Origin: Candidatus Dormiibacterota bacterium
Lineage (GTDB): Bacteria; Vulcanimicrobiota; Vulcanimicrobiia; Vulcanimicrobiales; Vulcanimicrobiaceae
DNA length: 64,000 bases
Direction: 5' to 3'
Assembly: GCA_035532835.1 (NCBI GenBank)
Contig: DATKQG010000035.1
Span: forward strand, 1-64,000
The translations under genes were made by a program, and so were the position numbers. Every line of letters starts with the position of its first letter. Positions within the stretch are counted from its first letter, which is position 1. Under the pieces are notes generated by a model. It ran no database searches, was not told the origin of the DNA, and saw nothing but the letters and a program-made list of their open reading frames with translations. Shown in pieces: positions 34,057 through 43,305 of this stretch.

Positions 34057-35138
34057 TAAACCAGTCGTTCGTCTTTAGCGCCACGCGCGATAACGATCTG
34101 CCCGTTCTCTTCGAGCGTACGAATCACGTCCACGATCTGCTGCTGCGCCTTGCCGACCTCACGCATCCGTGTCGGTCCCAGCAGCTCGATCTCTTCTTTG
34201 AGCATGCTTGCGGCGCGCGATGACATATTTTTGTAGACGCGGCCGAGCAGTTCGTCGTTCGCAACTTTGAGCGCGAGAGCCAGATCTTTGCCGTCCACCT
34301 CTTTGAGGATACGCTGGATCGAGCGATCGTCGAGATTGACGATGTCCTCGAAGACGAAGAGCAGGTTCTTGACTTCTTGAGCGAGTTCCGGGTCGCGCTT
34401 TGCCAATCCGTCTAAGATGTTTTTCTCGGTCTCGCGGTCGACGAAGTTCATCACGTTCGCAAGCGACTGCACGCCGCCGGCCTTCGCAAAATCCGCGCCC
34501 TGAACGAGCAGACGGCGTCCGAGCAGCTCGTCGAGTTGCTCCAGAACTTCCGGTGCGGTTTTCTGCAAGATCGCAATGCGCATCGCAACCTCCGCTTGGA
34601 GTTCGGGCGGGAGCGCCGAGAGTACCGCGCCGGCCTGTTCGGCCTGCATGTACACCAATATCAGCGCGATCGTCTGCGGATGTTCGTCTTGGATGAATTG
34701 CAGCAGCTGTGCGGGTTCGGTGTTTTTGATCAGCTCTAGGGGATTGCCGTGTTTGAGCGCCGCGAACAGGCGGCTGGTCATATCGTCGGCTTGGCCCGAA
34801 CCGAAGCTCCGCTCGAGAATCTCCTTCGCGTATTCGATGCCGCCTTCGTTGATGTACTTTAGGGCAATCGCACGCTGATAGGCTTCTTGAACGACGGCGT
34901 CGCGCCGTTCGATCGAGACGGTCGTGATCTTGGCGATTTCGAGAACGATGCGCTCGACTTCGTCCTGCCGTAAGAACTTAAAGATCGTTGCCGAGAGTTC
35001 GAGCCCCAGCGTGATCAACAGGATTGCGGCCTTCTCGGGACCGGAGATTTCGATCTGCGGTGCGTCGCTGAAGGGCGACGCCGCGAATGCGGTTTCGGCA
35101 AATCCGGAACCCGACAGATTGACGATCGGCGATTCCAT
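34056..35138 (-). CDS. fliG: Flagellar motor switch protein FliG
   Basis: A 360-residue FliG with all three domains. The N-terminal part contains SGPEKAAILLITLGLE and FKFLRQDEVERIVLEIAKI. The middle has the EHPQTIALIL motif (FIQDEHPQTIALILVYM). The C-terminal torque helix is DDRSIQRILKEVDGKDLALAL. It rides on FliF and contacts MotA. Spacing from fliF is 3 bp. Confidence 0.96.
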   Translation of the reverse strand: MESPIVNLSGSGFAETAFAASPFSDAPQIEISGPEKAAILLITLGLELSATIFKFLRQDEVERIVLEIAKITTVSIERRDAVVQEAYQRAIALKYINEGGIEYAKEILERSFGSGQADDMTSRLFAALKHGNPLELIKNTEPAQLLQFIQDEHPQTIALILVYMQAEQAGAVLSALPPELQAEVAMRIAILQKTAPEVLEQLDELLGRRLLVQGADFAKAGGVQSLANVMNFVDRETEKNILDGLAKRDPELAQEVKNLLFVFEDIVNLDDRSIQRILKEVDGKDLALALKVANDELLGRVYKNMSSRAASMLKEEIELLGPTRMREVGKAQQQIVDVIRTLEENGQIVIARGAKDERLV

Positions 35139-35141
35139 CGC

Positions 35142-36821
35142 TTATTCCGCTAGCCAGAGCTTGACGAGCTTGGCGATGCTGTCCGGGTTCTCTTGTGCCA
35201 CGGTCGTGACGTATTCGATCATCTGCTCCCTGGTGAGATCGGCGGCCGATCGGATCGGCGCGGCGATGCCCGCCACGCCCTCGAGGATTGGATGTTCTTC
35301 GAACGGCGGCAGTTCGTCCGCCAGCGAAGAATCGAAAGACGGAAGATCGGTAGCTGGACTGAAGCGCGAGCGGCGCGAGCGGGCTGCGAGCAGTCCGAGT
35401 GCGGCAAGGAGTGCGATACCGCCCAGCGAGATGAGTGCCCAGAGCGGAATGCCAAGAACGGTCGTCGTGACCGCGCTCGGCTGTTGTTGCGTCTCGACCG
35501 ACGGATTGAACGGAATCGCTTCAACCGAGACTTGGTCGCCCTGGGCGAGGTTCAAGCCCGCCGCGGCGATGACCGTGTTGCGAATCTGCTGCACGTTCGC
35601 CGGGCTGAGCTGGTAAGGTTGCGCGTTACGTGCGGCGGCGGTGCCGTTCGGAACGTTGGTGGTTACCGGGGACGAATCGACGATCACCGCAACGCTGGTC
35701 TGCAATACTTTGCCGGGCGCATTGATGTGTTTGATGTTTTGGACGGATATGTCGTAATTGGTCGTCGATTTCGATTTGTTGTAACGGCCCTGCGTCTGCG
35801 TCGTTTGCGGCGCTTGATACGTGCCGATGTTGCTCGTCGTACCGGGGACGCCGATGGCCGCTTGCGCGGCGGGTTGCGTACCGTTATAGGACTCGCGTTC
35901 CGACTGCGCCGAGAGGACCGTGCCTTGCGGCGAGTAGACCTTGCTATCCGACTGGGTCGCATCGAAATCCATCTTCGTCGATACGCGCGCGACGGCACGG
36001 TTTTTGCCGAGCGTGGTATCGAGCATCGATTGAATGCTCTGCTGAAGATCGGATTCGTATCGCTGCTTGGCCAGCAACTGTTCCTGCGTCAACTTCAGAG
36101 CGTCCGGTGCCGACGTACCGTCGCCGCCGACCGCGCCGACGCCGGGCAGAAGCACTTGGCCGTCCTGGTTCACAATCGTGACGTTGTCTGGCTTGAGCCC
36201 CTCGACCGCGTTGGCGACAAGCATCGTTATGCCGCGCACTTGCGAGGGCAAGAGACTTTGGCCCGGTTTGGTCTTGATCGCGATCGAGGCGGTAGTGGGC
36301 TCTTGGGTGGAGGTGTAGAGCGACTGGTCCGGCGTCGCGATGGCGACGCGCGAGGTTTCGACCGGGTCCAACCCGTCGATGGTTCGTTCGAGCTCGCCCT
36401 CGATCGCGCGCGTCTTGTCGAGCTTCTCCTCGAATTGCGTCATGCCGAAGTTGGTCTTGTCGAACAACTCGTATCCGGTTCCGCCGCCTTTGATGAGCCC
36501 GGACCCGGCGATCGCGACGCGCTCTCCGCTCACGTCCTCGGCGGGGACGTAGACCGTCTTGCCGTCGGTCGAGAGGCGGTACGGAATCTTATCGCTCTTC
36601 AGGCGCGTGACGACGGTATTTGCGTCCGCGGAACCAAGATTCGAGAACAGCGTCTCGTACGAAGGACCGCGGCCGAAGTAGAGGTATCCCAACCCAAGGA
36701 TGGCCGCCAAAATGATGGCGGTGCCGGTGACGGCCAACATCCGGGTCTGCCGATTTTGGCCTTCCCAGAGTATTTGAAACCGTCCAGCCATATCGGACCA
36801 GATCGATGCGAGGCGATCCAC
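35142..36821 (-). CDS. fliF: Flagellar MS-ring protein FliF
   Basis: A 559-residue protein when started at the GTG at 36821, which has AGGTAAGAG just upstream. The frame runs to 36881 without better signals, and an ATG at 36791 is also possible. It has an N-terminal span (MLAVTGTAIILAAILGLGYLYF), ring-building motifs (YETLFSNLGSADANTVVTRLK, EGELERTIDGLDPVETSRVAIA) and a C-terminal span, then a FliG-binding tail. It is the first gene of the fliFGHIJ run. fliE, flgB and flgC are not next to it. Confidence 0.93.
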   Translation of the reverse strand: MDRLASIWSDMAGRFQILWEGQNRQTRMLAVTGTAIILAAILGLGYLYFGRGPSYETLFSNLGSADANTVVTRLKSDKIPYRLSTDGKTVYVPAEDVSGERVAIAGSGLIKGGGTGYELFDKTNFGMTQFEEKLDKTRAIEGELERTIDGLDPVETSRVAIATPDQSLYTSTQEPTTASIAIKTKPGQSLLPSQVRGITMLVANAVEGLKPDNVTIVNQDGQVLLPGVGAVGGDGTSAPDALKLTQEQLLAKQRYESDLQQSIQSMLDTTLGKNRAVARVSTKMDFDATQSDSKVYSPQGTVLSAQSERESYNGTQPAAQAAIGVPGTTSNIGTYQAPQTTQTQGRYNKSKSTTNYDISVQNIKHINAPGKVLQTSVAVIVDSSPVTTNVPNGTAAARNAQPYQLSPANVQQIRNTVIAAAGLNLAQGDQVSVEAIPFNPSVETQQQPSAVTTTVLGIPLWALISLGGIALLAALGLLAARSRRSRFSPATDLPSFDSSLADELPPFEEHPILEGVAGIAAPIRSAADLTREQMIEYVTTVAQENPDSIAKLVKLWLAE

Positions 36822-36892
36822 GCGTCTCTTACCTAACTCTCCAGCCGACCGTGGCCCGTAGCGCCGGGCATCCATGCCCAACGACGCTCGTG

Positions 36893-36919
36893 CCGGCAGA
36901 CATTCAAAATGTCAGCCGG
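36893..36919 (-). promoter_or_regulatory. Hairpin in the fliF leader
   Basis: CCGGC and GACATT (36893-36904) pair with AATGTC and GCCGG (36908-36919) around a 3-base loop, with one mismatch. It lies just downstream of the sigma-28-like site and about 70 bases before the fliF start. It may protect the transcript end or bind a regulator. Confidence 0.45.
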
Positions 36920-36932
36920 ACTCTTATGAAGA

Positions 36933-36960
36933 GTATCGGTCGCCCCCGCACGCACTTTTA
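36933..36960 (-). promoter_or_regulatory. Sigma-28-like promoter candidate for fliF
   Basis: On the minus strand TAAA (36960-36957) and ACCGATAC (36940-36933) are 16 bases apart, the same spacing as the cheY promoter. The site lies in the gap between the purA stop (36964) and fliF. The first base of the -10 element differs from the consensus G. Confidence 0.45.
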
Positions 36961-36963
36961 CCG

Positions 36964-38214
36964 TCATCGCGCTAATTGCGACCGCTCGCGGCCGACGGAG
37001 ACGAGTTCGACCGGGACGCCGAGCAGCGCTTGGATGCGCGCGACGTAGCGCGCGGCCGCCGGCGGCAGGGCGGAAATATCGCGCACCTGGTCGATCGCCT
37101 CGCTCCAGCCCTCGTGTTCTTCAATATCCAACTCCAGTTCCGGCGCACCCGCCGAGCCGAAATCAACGGCCTCTCCGCGCAGCCGATACCCGGTCACGAT
37201 ACCGATCCGCTCGAAGCCCGAGAGAACGTCAAGTTTTGTAATGGCAATCGACGAGAGGCCGTTGAGGCGTACGGCGTAGCGCGCGGCGACGGCATCAAAC
37301 CAGCCGCAGCGACGCGGCCGGCCGGTCACCGTCCCGAACTCGCCGCCCTGGCGCCGCAGGCGTTCGCCGCGATCATCATGCAGTTCCGACGGGAACGGCC
37401 CCGCCCCGACGCGGGTGCAATACGCTTTGACCACGCCGATCACGCGTCCGATTGCGGTGGGCCCAATCCCTAGACCGGTGCACGCACCGCCTGCGATCGT
37501 GTGCGAGCTAGTGACGTACGGGTAGGTTCCGTATCCGACATCCAGCAACGTCCCCTGAGCACCCTCGATCAAGATACGCTTTCCGGCCTCCAGCCGGTCG
37601 TGAAGATACGCCACGCCGTCCACGACGTGGGGAAGTAAGCGATCGGCAGCCTCCAAGGTCTGCGCGATCAAATCGCCTTCGCTAGGCAAGACTTCGTCCA
37701 CGGTGTTGACCCGGTTCGCCAGATTCGCGCGAAGCTTATCCGCTAGTAGCTCGGGTCGCGAGAGATCGCCGAACGTGATGCCCGAGCGCGCGACTTTGTC
37801 GATGTAGGCGGGCCCGATCCCGCGACCGGTCGTGCCGATTGCCGCGGCCCCCCGGGCGCGCTCGCTGGCGCGGTCGGCGGCGGCGTGATACGGGAGCACG
37901 ACGTGGGCCCGGTCGGAGATGCGGATGCGCGACGTATCGACGCCGATCGCCGCTAGGCGCGCGAGCTCGTCGGTCAGGCCGGCCAAACTCACAACCGTTC
38001 CGCCCCCAATGAAGAGCTCGACGCTCGGATTGAGCACGCCGGACGGAACGATGCGCAGGGCTACGTCGGTCGTGCCGACGTTGATCTGGTGGCCGGCATT
38101 ATCGCCGCCTCCGAAGCGCGCCACGACATCGTAATCGTTCGCGAAGAGATCGACGATACGGCCCTTGCCTTCGTCGCCCCATTGGATGCCGACGATGATA
38201 TCAGCTTTGTTCAT
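36964..38214 (-). CDS. purA: Adenylosuccinate synthetase
   Basis: A 416-residue enzyme from the ATG at 38214, which overlaps the GH125 stop by ATGA. Motifs are VGIQWGDEGKGRIVDLFA (GTP-binding, catalytic Asp), GGDNAGHQI, EGAQGTLLDVGYGTYPYVTSSH and VTGRPRRCGWFDAVAA. It joins IMP and aspartate in AMP synthesis. In-frame sequence up to 38478 lies inside the neighbouring gene and is excluded. Hypoxanthine salvage (hpt) is two genes upstream. Confidence 0.95.
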   Translation of the reverse strand: MNKADIIVGIQWGDEGKGRIVDLFANDYDVVARFGGGDNAGHQINVGTTDVALRIVPSGVLNPSVELFIGGGTVVSLAGLTDELARLAAIGVDTSRIRISDRAHVVLPYHAAADRASERARGAAAIGTTGRGIGPAYIDKVARSGITFGDLSRPELLADKLRANLANRVNTVDEVLPSEGDLIAQTLEAADRLLPHVVDGVAYLHDRLEAGKRILIEGAQGTLLDVGYGTYPYVTSSHTIAGGACTGLGIGPTAIGRVIGVVKAYCTRVGAGPFPSELHDDRGERLRRQGGEFGTVTGRPRRCGWFDAVAARYAVRLNGLSSIAITKLDVLSGFERIGIVTGYRLRGEAVDFGSAGAPELELDIEEHEGWSEAIDQVRDISALPPAAARYVARIQALLGVPVELVSVGRERSQLAR

Positions 38215-39524
38215 TCCGAGCGAAACTCCAGATCGCTCGTATCGCCCATCGGGATCTCGCTCAACCCTTGAAACTGCGTCATCACAAACTCCGAAAACAG
38301 TGCGTTCGGCCATCCGAAATCCTGGCGCGTGTATCGCTTGGGGTCGTTTGGATCGAACGACTCGTGCAGCAGATGGTCGCCCGGATCGCTCGCGAGCAAT
38401 TGCGCCAACACGTCCTGCTTTTCGGTAGGATTGGTCGTGGTCATCCCCTGCATGATTAGCGCGAGCGGCCACACCCAATGATCCGGCGTGTGATAGCTGC
38501 CGATTCCGCGCGCCATCTGCCCTTGATAGAATGACGGGTTGTCGGACGAGAGTAGAAATTTCCGCGTATTCTCGTAAAACCGGTCGCCGGGCTGTGTGTA
38601 GCCGATGTACGGGGCGGAGAGCAGCGAAGGAATGTTCGCGTCGTCGGTTAGAATCGCGTGCCCGAGGCCGTCGACTTCGTACGCATAGATGTAACCGTAT
38701 TTCGGAACCAGCACCAGCCCGTAGGTTTGGATGCCGCGCTGCACCTCATCGCGGAGGGCCGTCGCCTCATCGGCCTTTACCACATTGTGGTAGACGTTGC
38801 GCTCGATGTCCGCCATGTCGCCCAACGCGACGACCGCGAACATCTCCGAAGGGATCAAGAAATTATAGTAACAGGCATCGTCGGACGGGCGAAAGCCGGT
38901 CCAAATCATGCCCGTATATCCGACCGGACGCCCCTTGCCGCCGTCGGCGAGTTCTTTCTCCGTGTAGTGCGAATCGCGGGGATGGTCCTGTTCGCGCTGC
39001 ATCGTCGCCAGAATGCTATCGAGCGCCTTCGCGTAGTCGTCGTCGAAGACCGAGGTATCGCCGGTGGTCTTCCAATAGCTCCACGCGAGGGTCACCGGAT
39101 AGGCGAGGGAATCGAGCTCGAACTTTTGCTCCCACACGCGATAGTCTAACGTAAAGGCGTTCGCATACGGATCGACCTGGAGATATTTGGCCATGCGCTG
39201 AATGATCGCGCGCAGCAACTTGCGCACGTCCGGATCGTCTTTGGCGAAAAAGAGATACGGGCGCGCCTGCGCGCTGGCATCCCGCAGCCACTCGGCCGGA
39301 ATGTCGCCGGTCTTGATATATGCGGTACCGTCCGGCGCGTACTGCGCGAGCTTGCCCGTATCGAGCAACGCGGCCCGAAACATGTCTTCCAAATGCGCGT
39401 TCGTGCTGTGGTAGTCAGCGGCTGCTTGCTCGATCGATCGAATCTCCAGCGCGCCGGCCGACAACGGAGAGAGCCCCAATGCAAAGGCGACGAGAAGCGC
39501 GAGAATGCGCGCGTAGCGACTCAA
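38211..39524 (-). CDS. GH125 family exo-alpha-1,6-mannosidase-like protein, secreted
   Basis: A 437-residue protein with a signal peptide (MSRYARILALLVAFALGLSPLSAGA). Motifs of glycoside hydrolase family 125 include YIKTGDIPAEWLRDASAQARPYLFF, TGMIWTGFRPSDDACYYNFLIP and GIGSYHTPDHWVWPLALIMQG. Known members are metal-independent inverting exo-alpha-1,6-mannosidases. It overlaps hpt upstream and purA downstream by 4 bases each, so it is expressed with purine genes. The link between mannose trimming outside the cell and purine metabolism is not obvious. Confidence 0.88.
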   Translation of the reverse strand: MSRYARILALLVAFALGLSPLSAGALEIRSIEQAAADYHSTNAHLEDMFRAALLDTGKLAQYAPDGTAYIKTGDIPAEWLRDASAQARPYLFFAKDDPDVRKLLRAIIQRMAKYLQVDPYANAFTLDYRVWEQKFELDSLAYPVTLAWSYWKTTGDTSVFDDDYAKALDSILATMQREQDHPRDSHYTEKELADGGKGRPVGYTGMIWTGFRPSDDACYYNFLIPSEMFAVVALGDMADIERNVYHNVVKADEATALRDEVQRGIQTYGLVLVPKYGYIYAYEVDGLGHAILTDDANIPSLLSAPYIGYTQPGDRFYENTRKFLLSSDNPSFYQGQMARGIGSYHTPDHWVWPLALIMQGMTTTNPTEKQDVLAQLLASDPGDHLLHESFDPNDPKRYTRQDFGWPNALFSEFVMTQFQGLSEIPMGDTSDLEFRSE

Positions 39525-40060
39525 CGACGCGAACCGCGGGCGTGCAGCGCCGGAAGCTCGCGATAACGGCCGCGATCGTCGAGGCCGTATCCAACGACAT
39601 AGGTATCAGTCACATCGAAAGCGCGGTACATGATTTCAATATCGGCAACTCTGCGGCCGGGTCTATCCAGTAGGGTGCACACGGCCAGCGAGGCCGGGAG
39701 CCGGGCGCGCAAGGTGCCTACCACGTAGCGCAGGGTAACGCCCGTATCGACGACGTCGTCGATCAACACGACGTGCCGGCCTTCAATCGCCGCAACGGTA
39801 TCCTTCTCGATTCGCAACCCGTCCGAGCCGCTCGCCTTGCTGACGGCAATCCAGTCGTACTCGCAGGGAATCGTGACGGCGCGCGTGAGATCGGCAAGAA
39901 ACGGCGCGGCCGCATTCAGGATGCCGATGAAGAGCGGAAGCCGGCCCTCATACTCGCTCGAGAGCTGCTCGCCGAGCTGCTGCACGCGCAATGCGATCAC
40001 CCGCTCGCTGAAAAGTTCCTCGCCGATTGCGCCTTGCCCGAGACGAATAGTCACGGGCAT
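39521..40060 (-). CDS. hpt: Hypoxanthine phosphoribosyltransferase
   Basis: A 179-residue enzyme from the ATG at 40060. The GTG at 40054 fits the AGGAG ribosome site better (7-base spacing against 1) and would give 177 residues. The PRPP-binding motif is VVLIDDVVDTGVTL; ISVSKAS-type residues appear as WIAVSKASGSD. It salvages hypoxanthine and guanine. The AGGAG lies over the stop of the kinase gene upstream, so the two are coupled. Confidence 0.92.
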   Translation of the reverse strand: MPVTIRLGQGAIGEELFSERVIALRVQQLGEQLSSEYEGRLPLFIGILNAAAPFLADLTRAVTIPCEYDWIAVSKASGSDGLRIEKDTVAAIEGRHVVLIDDVVDTGVTLRYVVGTLRARLPASLAVCTLLDRPGRRVADIEIMYRAFDVTDTYVVGYGLDDRGRYRELPALHARGSRR

Positions 40061-40064
40061 ACTC

Positions 40065-41237
40065 CTACGACGGAAGCGCTCGCAATTCCGCCCCGGCAAC
40101 GCTCGCAGCGGGAACCCTGAATACAAACTGGGAGCCGCCCAGGGCCGAGGTGCCCACGGTCACGTCGCCGCCGGATCGCTCGGCGATGGTCTTGACGATC
40201 GCGAGGCCGATGCCATTGCCGCGCTCGTCGCGGCGATTACCGCGCTCGCGGATGCCGAAAATGCGCGAACGTTCCGACAGGGTCACGCCCGGGCCGTCGT
40301 CATCCACGACCACTTCAACGCATCCTTCGCGCAGTCGCGCCGAGACTTCGACGCGTCCCGCCGGCCGGCCGTATTTAATCGCGTTCTCGATCAGGTTGAC
40401 CAGCACGTGCATGAGCGCGTCGTCGCGAATCCGGCCGCGCAGCGATCCGGCCGGAATGCTCCGTAGCAGGATGCCGCGTTGCGCGGCAACGGGTTCCAAC
40501 GCCGCGCAAGCAGCTTCAATCTGCTCCGAGACGCCGGTCGTAGCGCAGAGCGATGCCGCCGCGGAGAGATCGAGTAGCGAAAACTCCAACATCCCGTCCA
40601 CCAAACGAGCTAGTCGCAGCGCCTCGCGCCGCGCCACGTGCAAGAAGCGGCGCGCGGTATTGGGATCGACGTTGTGCTCCAGCAACGTCTCGAGGTATCC
40701 GCGGATCGACGTCAGCGGCGTGCGCAGCTCGTGGCCGACGGTCGCGAAGAATTCATAGCGCTCGCGTTCGCGTTCGCCGCGCTCGAGCGCACGTTCCACG
40801 ATCGCGTCGATATCGCGCGCGCCGTGGCTTCCTGCGTCCACGTGACACCATCCCGTCTGCACCTCGACATTACACGATGCGACCACGGCCTGCGCGATCC
40901 GCTCCAGGGCAGCTCGCGCGTCGATCGTGGCGCGTGGGGCTGCCTCCCGGGACGGCTCCAACATCGCGATCGCAAACCAGTCGCACCCATCGCCGTGGCT
41001 GACCGCGTCGCCGTCGCGCAGAATCGAGCGCGCCGCGGTCAGAAACGCACGAGCGGTACGGCGCTCCAAGCGACGCGCCGAGGCCTTTCCGTCTCGCCAA
41101 GCTCGCTGCGCGAAAGCCGGAACCCGAAGGACCAGCACGGGGACCGCATCTCCGAGCGCCGCGCGCCTTTCGATGGCCTGTACGAATGGCGGCCCATGCA
41201 AGAAGTTACCCGCGCTGGAATTTGTATCCGAAGCCAT
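40065..41237 (-). CDS. Cytoplasmic sensor histidine kinase
   Basis: About 390 residues from the ATG at 41237, which lies inside the response regulator's end; a TTG just after that gene's stop is an alternative, so the start is unsure. No membrane span is seen. The first 170 residues form an unassigned sensor region. The kinase core has the H box FFATVGHELRTPLTSIRGYLE (phospho-His), N box LVNLIENAIKYG, G1 DDDGPGV and G2 GNGIGLAIVK. It pairs with the regulator upstream. It precedes hpt, so it may respond to an internal metabolite. Confidence 0.88.
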   Translation of the reverse strand: MASDTNSSAGNFLHGPPFVQAIERRAALGDAVPVLVLRVPAFAQRAWRDGKASARRLERRTARAFLTAARSILRDGDAVSHGDGCDWFAIAMLEPSREAAPRATIDARAALERIAQAVVASCNVEVQTGWCHVDAGSHGARDIDAIVERALERGERERERYEFFATVGHELRTPLTSIRGYLETLLEHNVDPNTARRFLHVARREALRLARLVDGMLEFSLLDLSAAASLCATTGVSEQIEAACAALEPVAAQRGILLRSIPAGSLRGRIRDDALMHVLVNLIENAIKYGRPAGRVEVSARLREGCVEVVVDDDGPGVTLSERSRIFGIRERGNRRDERGNGIGLAIVKTIAERSGGDVTVGTSALGGSQFVFRVPAASVAGAELRALPS

Positions 41238-41895
41238 GGACCGTCTGCACCAGCTTCCGCAGTTCCGCCCGCTCCGCAAGACGCGCGCGCAGCCGCCGAA
41301 CGTGCACGTCGACGGTGCGTTCGTCGCCTTCGAAGTCGAAGCCCCACACTCTCTGCAGCAGGCGTTCGCGCGTCAGCGCTATGCCGGGATTTCCCGCCAG
41401 TTCCAGCAGTAGCGCAAATTCGCGCGGTTTGAGTTTGAGATCCTCACCGTCGACGCGCGCTTCACGAGCGGACTCGTCGATTTCGAGCCGGCCGAAACGC
41501 AACACGCTGGGCGCTAGCGTCTGGCCCTTTCCCGTTCGGCGCAACAGCGCTTTGACGCGAGCGACCACCTCGCGCGGCGAGAACGGCTTGCAGACGTAGT
41601 CGTCGGCGCCCAGTTCGAAGCCGACGACGCGATCGACCTCGTCGGTGCGGGCGGTGAGCATCAGGATCGGCATCTCATGCCGCTCGCGGCGCAACACGCG
41701 CGCCACTTCGAAACCATCCACGCCCGGCAACCCGACATCCAGAATCAGCGCGTCGACGCCGCTACGGCCAACGCGAATCGCGGCCAACCCATCCGAAACG
41801 GGAATCACGTGGAAGGCCTCGCGTTCGAGGTGGTGCGCCAAAAGATCGCGGATCGCCGATTCGTCCTCGGCGACCAGAATGCTTGGGAACGGCAT
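41206..41895 (-). CDS. OmpR/PhoB-type response regulator
   Basis: A 229-residue regulator from the ATG at 41895. The receiver has ILVAEDESAIRDLL, the phosphoacceptor in ALILDVGLPGVDG, and DDYVCKPFSPREVVARV. The winged-helix DNA-binding domain has LKLKPREFALLLELAGNPG and ERTVDVHVRRLRARL and ends GFGYKFQRG. It is cotranscribed with the kinase and probably with hpt, GH125 and purA. Confidence 0.92.
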   Translation of the reverse strand: MPFPSILVAEDESAIRDLLAHHLEREAFHVIPVSDGLAAIRVGRSGVDALILDVGLPGVDGFEVARVLRRERHEMPILMLTARTDEVDRVVGFELGADDYVCKPFSPREVVARVKALLRRTGKGQTLAPSVLRFGRLEIDESAREARVDGEDLKLKPREFALLLELAGNPGIALTRERLLQRVWGFDFEGDERTVDVHVRRLRARLAERAELRKLVQTVHGFGYKFQRG

Positions 41896-41957
41896 GTGCC
41901 TATCGGTGCCCGTTCTTTTCGATCCATGGACGCGATTGCTCGGCCGGCGAAATGGGT

Positions 41958-42845
41958 ATGTCACCGCGCATGGACGAGCATATGATCGTGAAGCCGGCTT
42001 CGGAGCGCGACGGGGAGACCGTCCAGCTCTCGGATTCCGAGCGCAAGGAATCCAAGCGCCGGGTCGGCCTGCGCGCGGCCGTCGTCTTTGAAACCGTGCG
42101 ACGCGAGGGCGAGCAGGAGCTCGAACGGCCGATGGCCGCGCTCGCGTTCTCGGGCCTAGCCGCCGGCCTATCGATGGGATTCTCGCTGATCGCCACCGGC
42201 GTGATCCGCGCGTCGCTCCCCGATACGCCGTGGAGAGCGTTGGTCGAAAACTTTGGCTACACGCTCGGATTTTTGATCGTTGTGCTCGGGCGTCAGCAGC
42301 TCTTCACCGAAAATACCGTTACCGCCGTTCTCCCCTTTTTGGACCACACCGATGCGCGCACGTTCGGCAAGGTCGCTCGCCTCTGGGCTATCGTGCTGGT
42401 GACCAACCTGGTCGGAGCGCTCATCGTCGCGGTGGCCCTCGCACATACCGGCGCCTTTTCCCCGACGGTAAAGGCGGCGTTTCTGTCGATCGGCCGGGAA
42501 ACGCTTTCGCACGGTTTTAACATCGTGCTGCTCAAGGGCATCTTTGCCGGTTGGCTCATCGCGCTGATGGTATGGCTTCTGCCTGCAGCAGAAAACTCGC
42601 GCGTCTCGGTCATCATCATCGTCACGTACATCGTCGGCGCGGCCGGCTTGAGCCACGTCGTCGCCGGTTCGGTCGAGGGGCTTTACGCCGTCGTCAGCGG
42701 CGCCGCATCGTGGCCCGCGTACCTCGTCGGCTTTCTTCTGCCCGTGTTTATCGGCAACTCCATCGGCGGGGTGCTCTTGGTGTCGATGATCAACTACGGC
42801 CAGGTCGCGACCGAGAGCGACGAGCCGCGTGCTACGACTCGCTAA
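41958..42845 (+). CDS. Formate/nitrite transporter family protein (YfdC-like)
   Basis: About 295 residues from the ATG at 41958; ATGs at 41952 and 41970 are also in frame. The soluble N-terminus is charged ([11 protein letters not shown]). Six membrane spans follow, with FNT features such as [23 protein letters not shown] and [22 protein letters not shown] channels move small monovalent acids. The substrate cannot be told from sequence. It diverges from the response regulator and converges with recX, overlapping its end by 14 bases. Confidence 0.87.
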   Translation: MSPRMDEHMIVKPASERDGETVQLSDSERKESKRRVGLRAAVVFETVRREGEQELERPMAALAFSGLAAGLSMGFSLIATGVIRASLPDTPWRALVENFGYTLGFLIVVLGRQQLFTENTVTAVLPFLDHTDARTFGKVARLWAIVLVTNLVGALIVAVALAHTGAFSPTVKAAFLSIGRETLSHGFNIVLLKGIFAGWLIALMVWLLPAAENSRVSVIIIVTYIVGAAGLSHVVAGSVEGLYAVVSGAASWPAYLVGFLLPVFIGNSIGGVLLVSMINYGQVATESDEPRATTR

Positions 42846-43302
42846 GATCGATTCCGGCAAGCGGACCATGCGTAGCCGCATGTTCGCGCAGCACGCGATA
42901 GATGATCGACGCGGGGAAGCCTAAGCGTTCGAGACCGCGAGCCGCTGATGGATAGCTCATGTTGTTTTTTTTTCGCAGAAGACTACCCAATGCCGCGCCG
43001 CAACGATCTGCCTGCGATGCCTCTAGCGCCTCGACGGCCGTGCGCGCGGCATCGCGATCGATGCCCTTACGCACGAGTTCGCCGACGAGGCGGGCATCTC
43101 CGATGGCCCTGCGTTTACCCTCGACGTAGAGTTGCGCGAAAAGCCGGTCGTCGAGAAATCCCTCCGCCCGGCAACGATCGACGACGCCACGAATGGCGTC
43201 GTCCTCGTATCCGCGGCGTTCGAGCCGCTGCCAGAGTTGCGCTTCGGTGAGCCGTTGCCGCGCGAGCAAACCGAGCGCCGCCGCATACGGGCTCCTCGCC
43301 AT
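42832..43302 (-). CDS. recX: RecA regulator RecX
   Basis: A 156-residue protein made of RecX three-helix repeats: [25 protein letters not shown], then [19 protein letters not shown] and a third ending YRVLREH. RecX limits RecA filament activity. It starts 3 bp after recA. The run of T on the plus strand near 42965 encodes KKN and could be a slippage site but the frame is intact. Confidence 0.92.
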   Translation of the reverse strand: MARSPYAAALGLLARQRLTEAQLWQRLERRGYEDDAIRGVVDRCRAEGFLDDRLFAQLYVEGKRRAIGDARLVGELVRKGIDRDAARTAVEALEASQADRCGAALGSLLRKKNNMSYPSAARGLERLGFPASIIYRVLREHAATHGPLAGIDLSES

Positions 43303-43305
43303 CGC

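Noticed and set aside
42962-42976. Run of T in recX as a frameshift
   Set aside because: The RecX frame continues normally on both sides and reads KKN; no disruption is seen.
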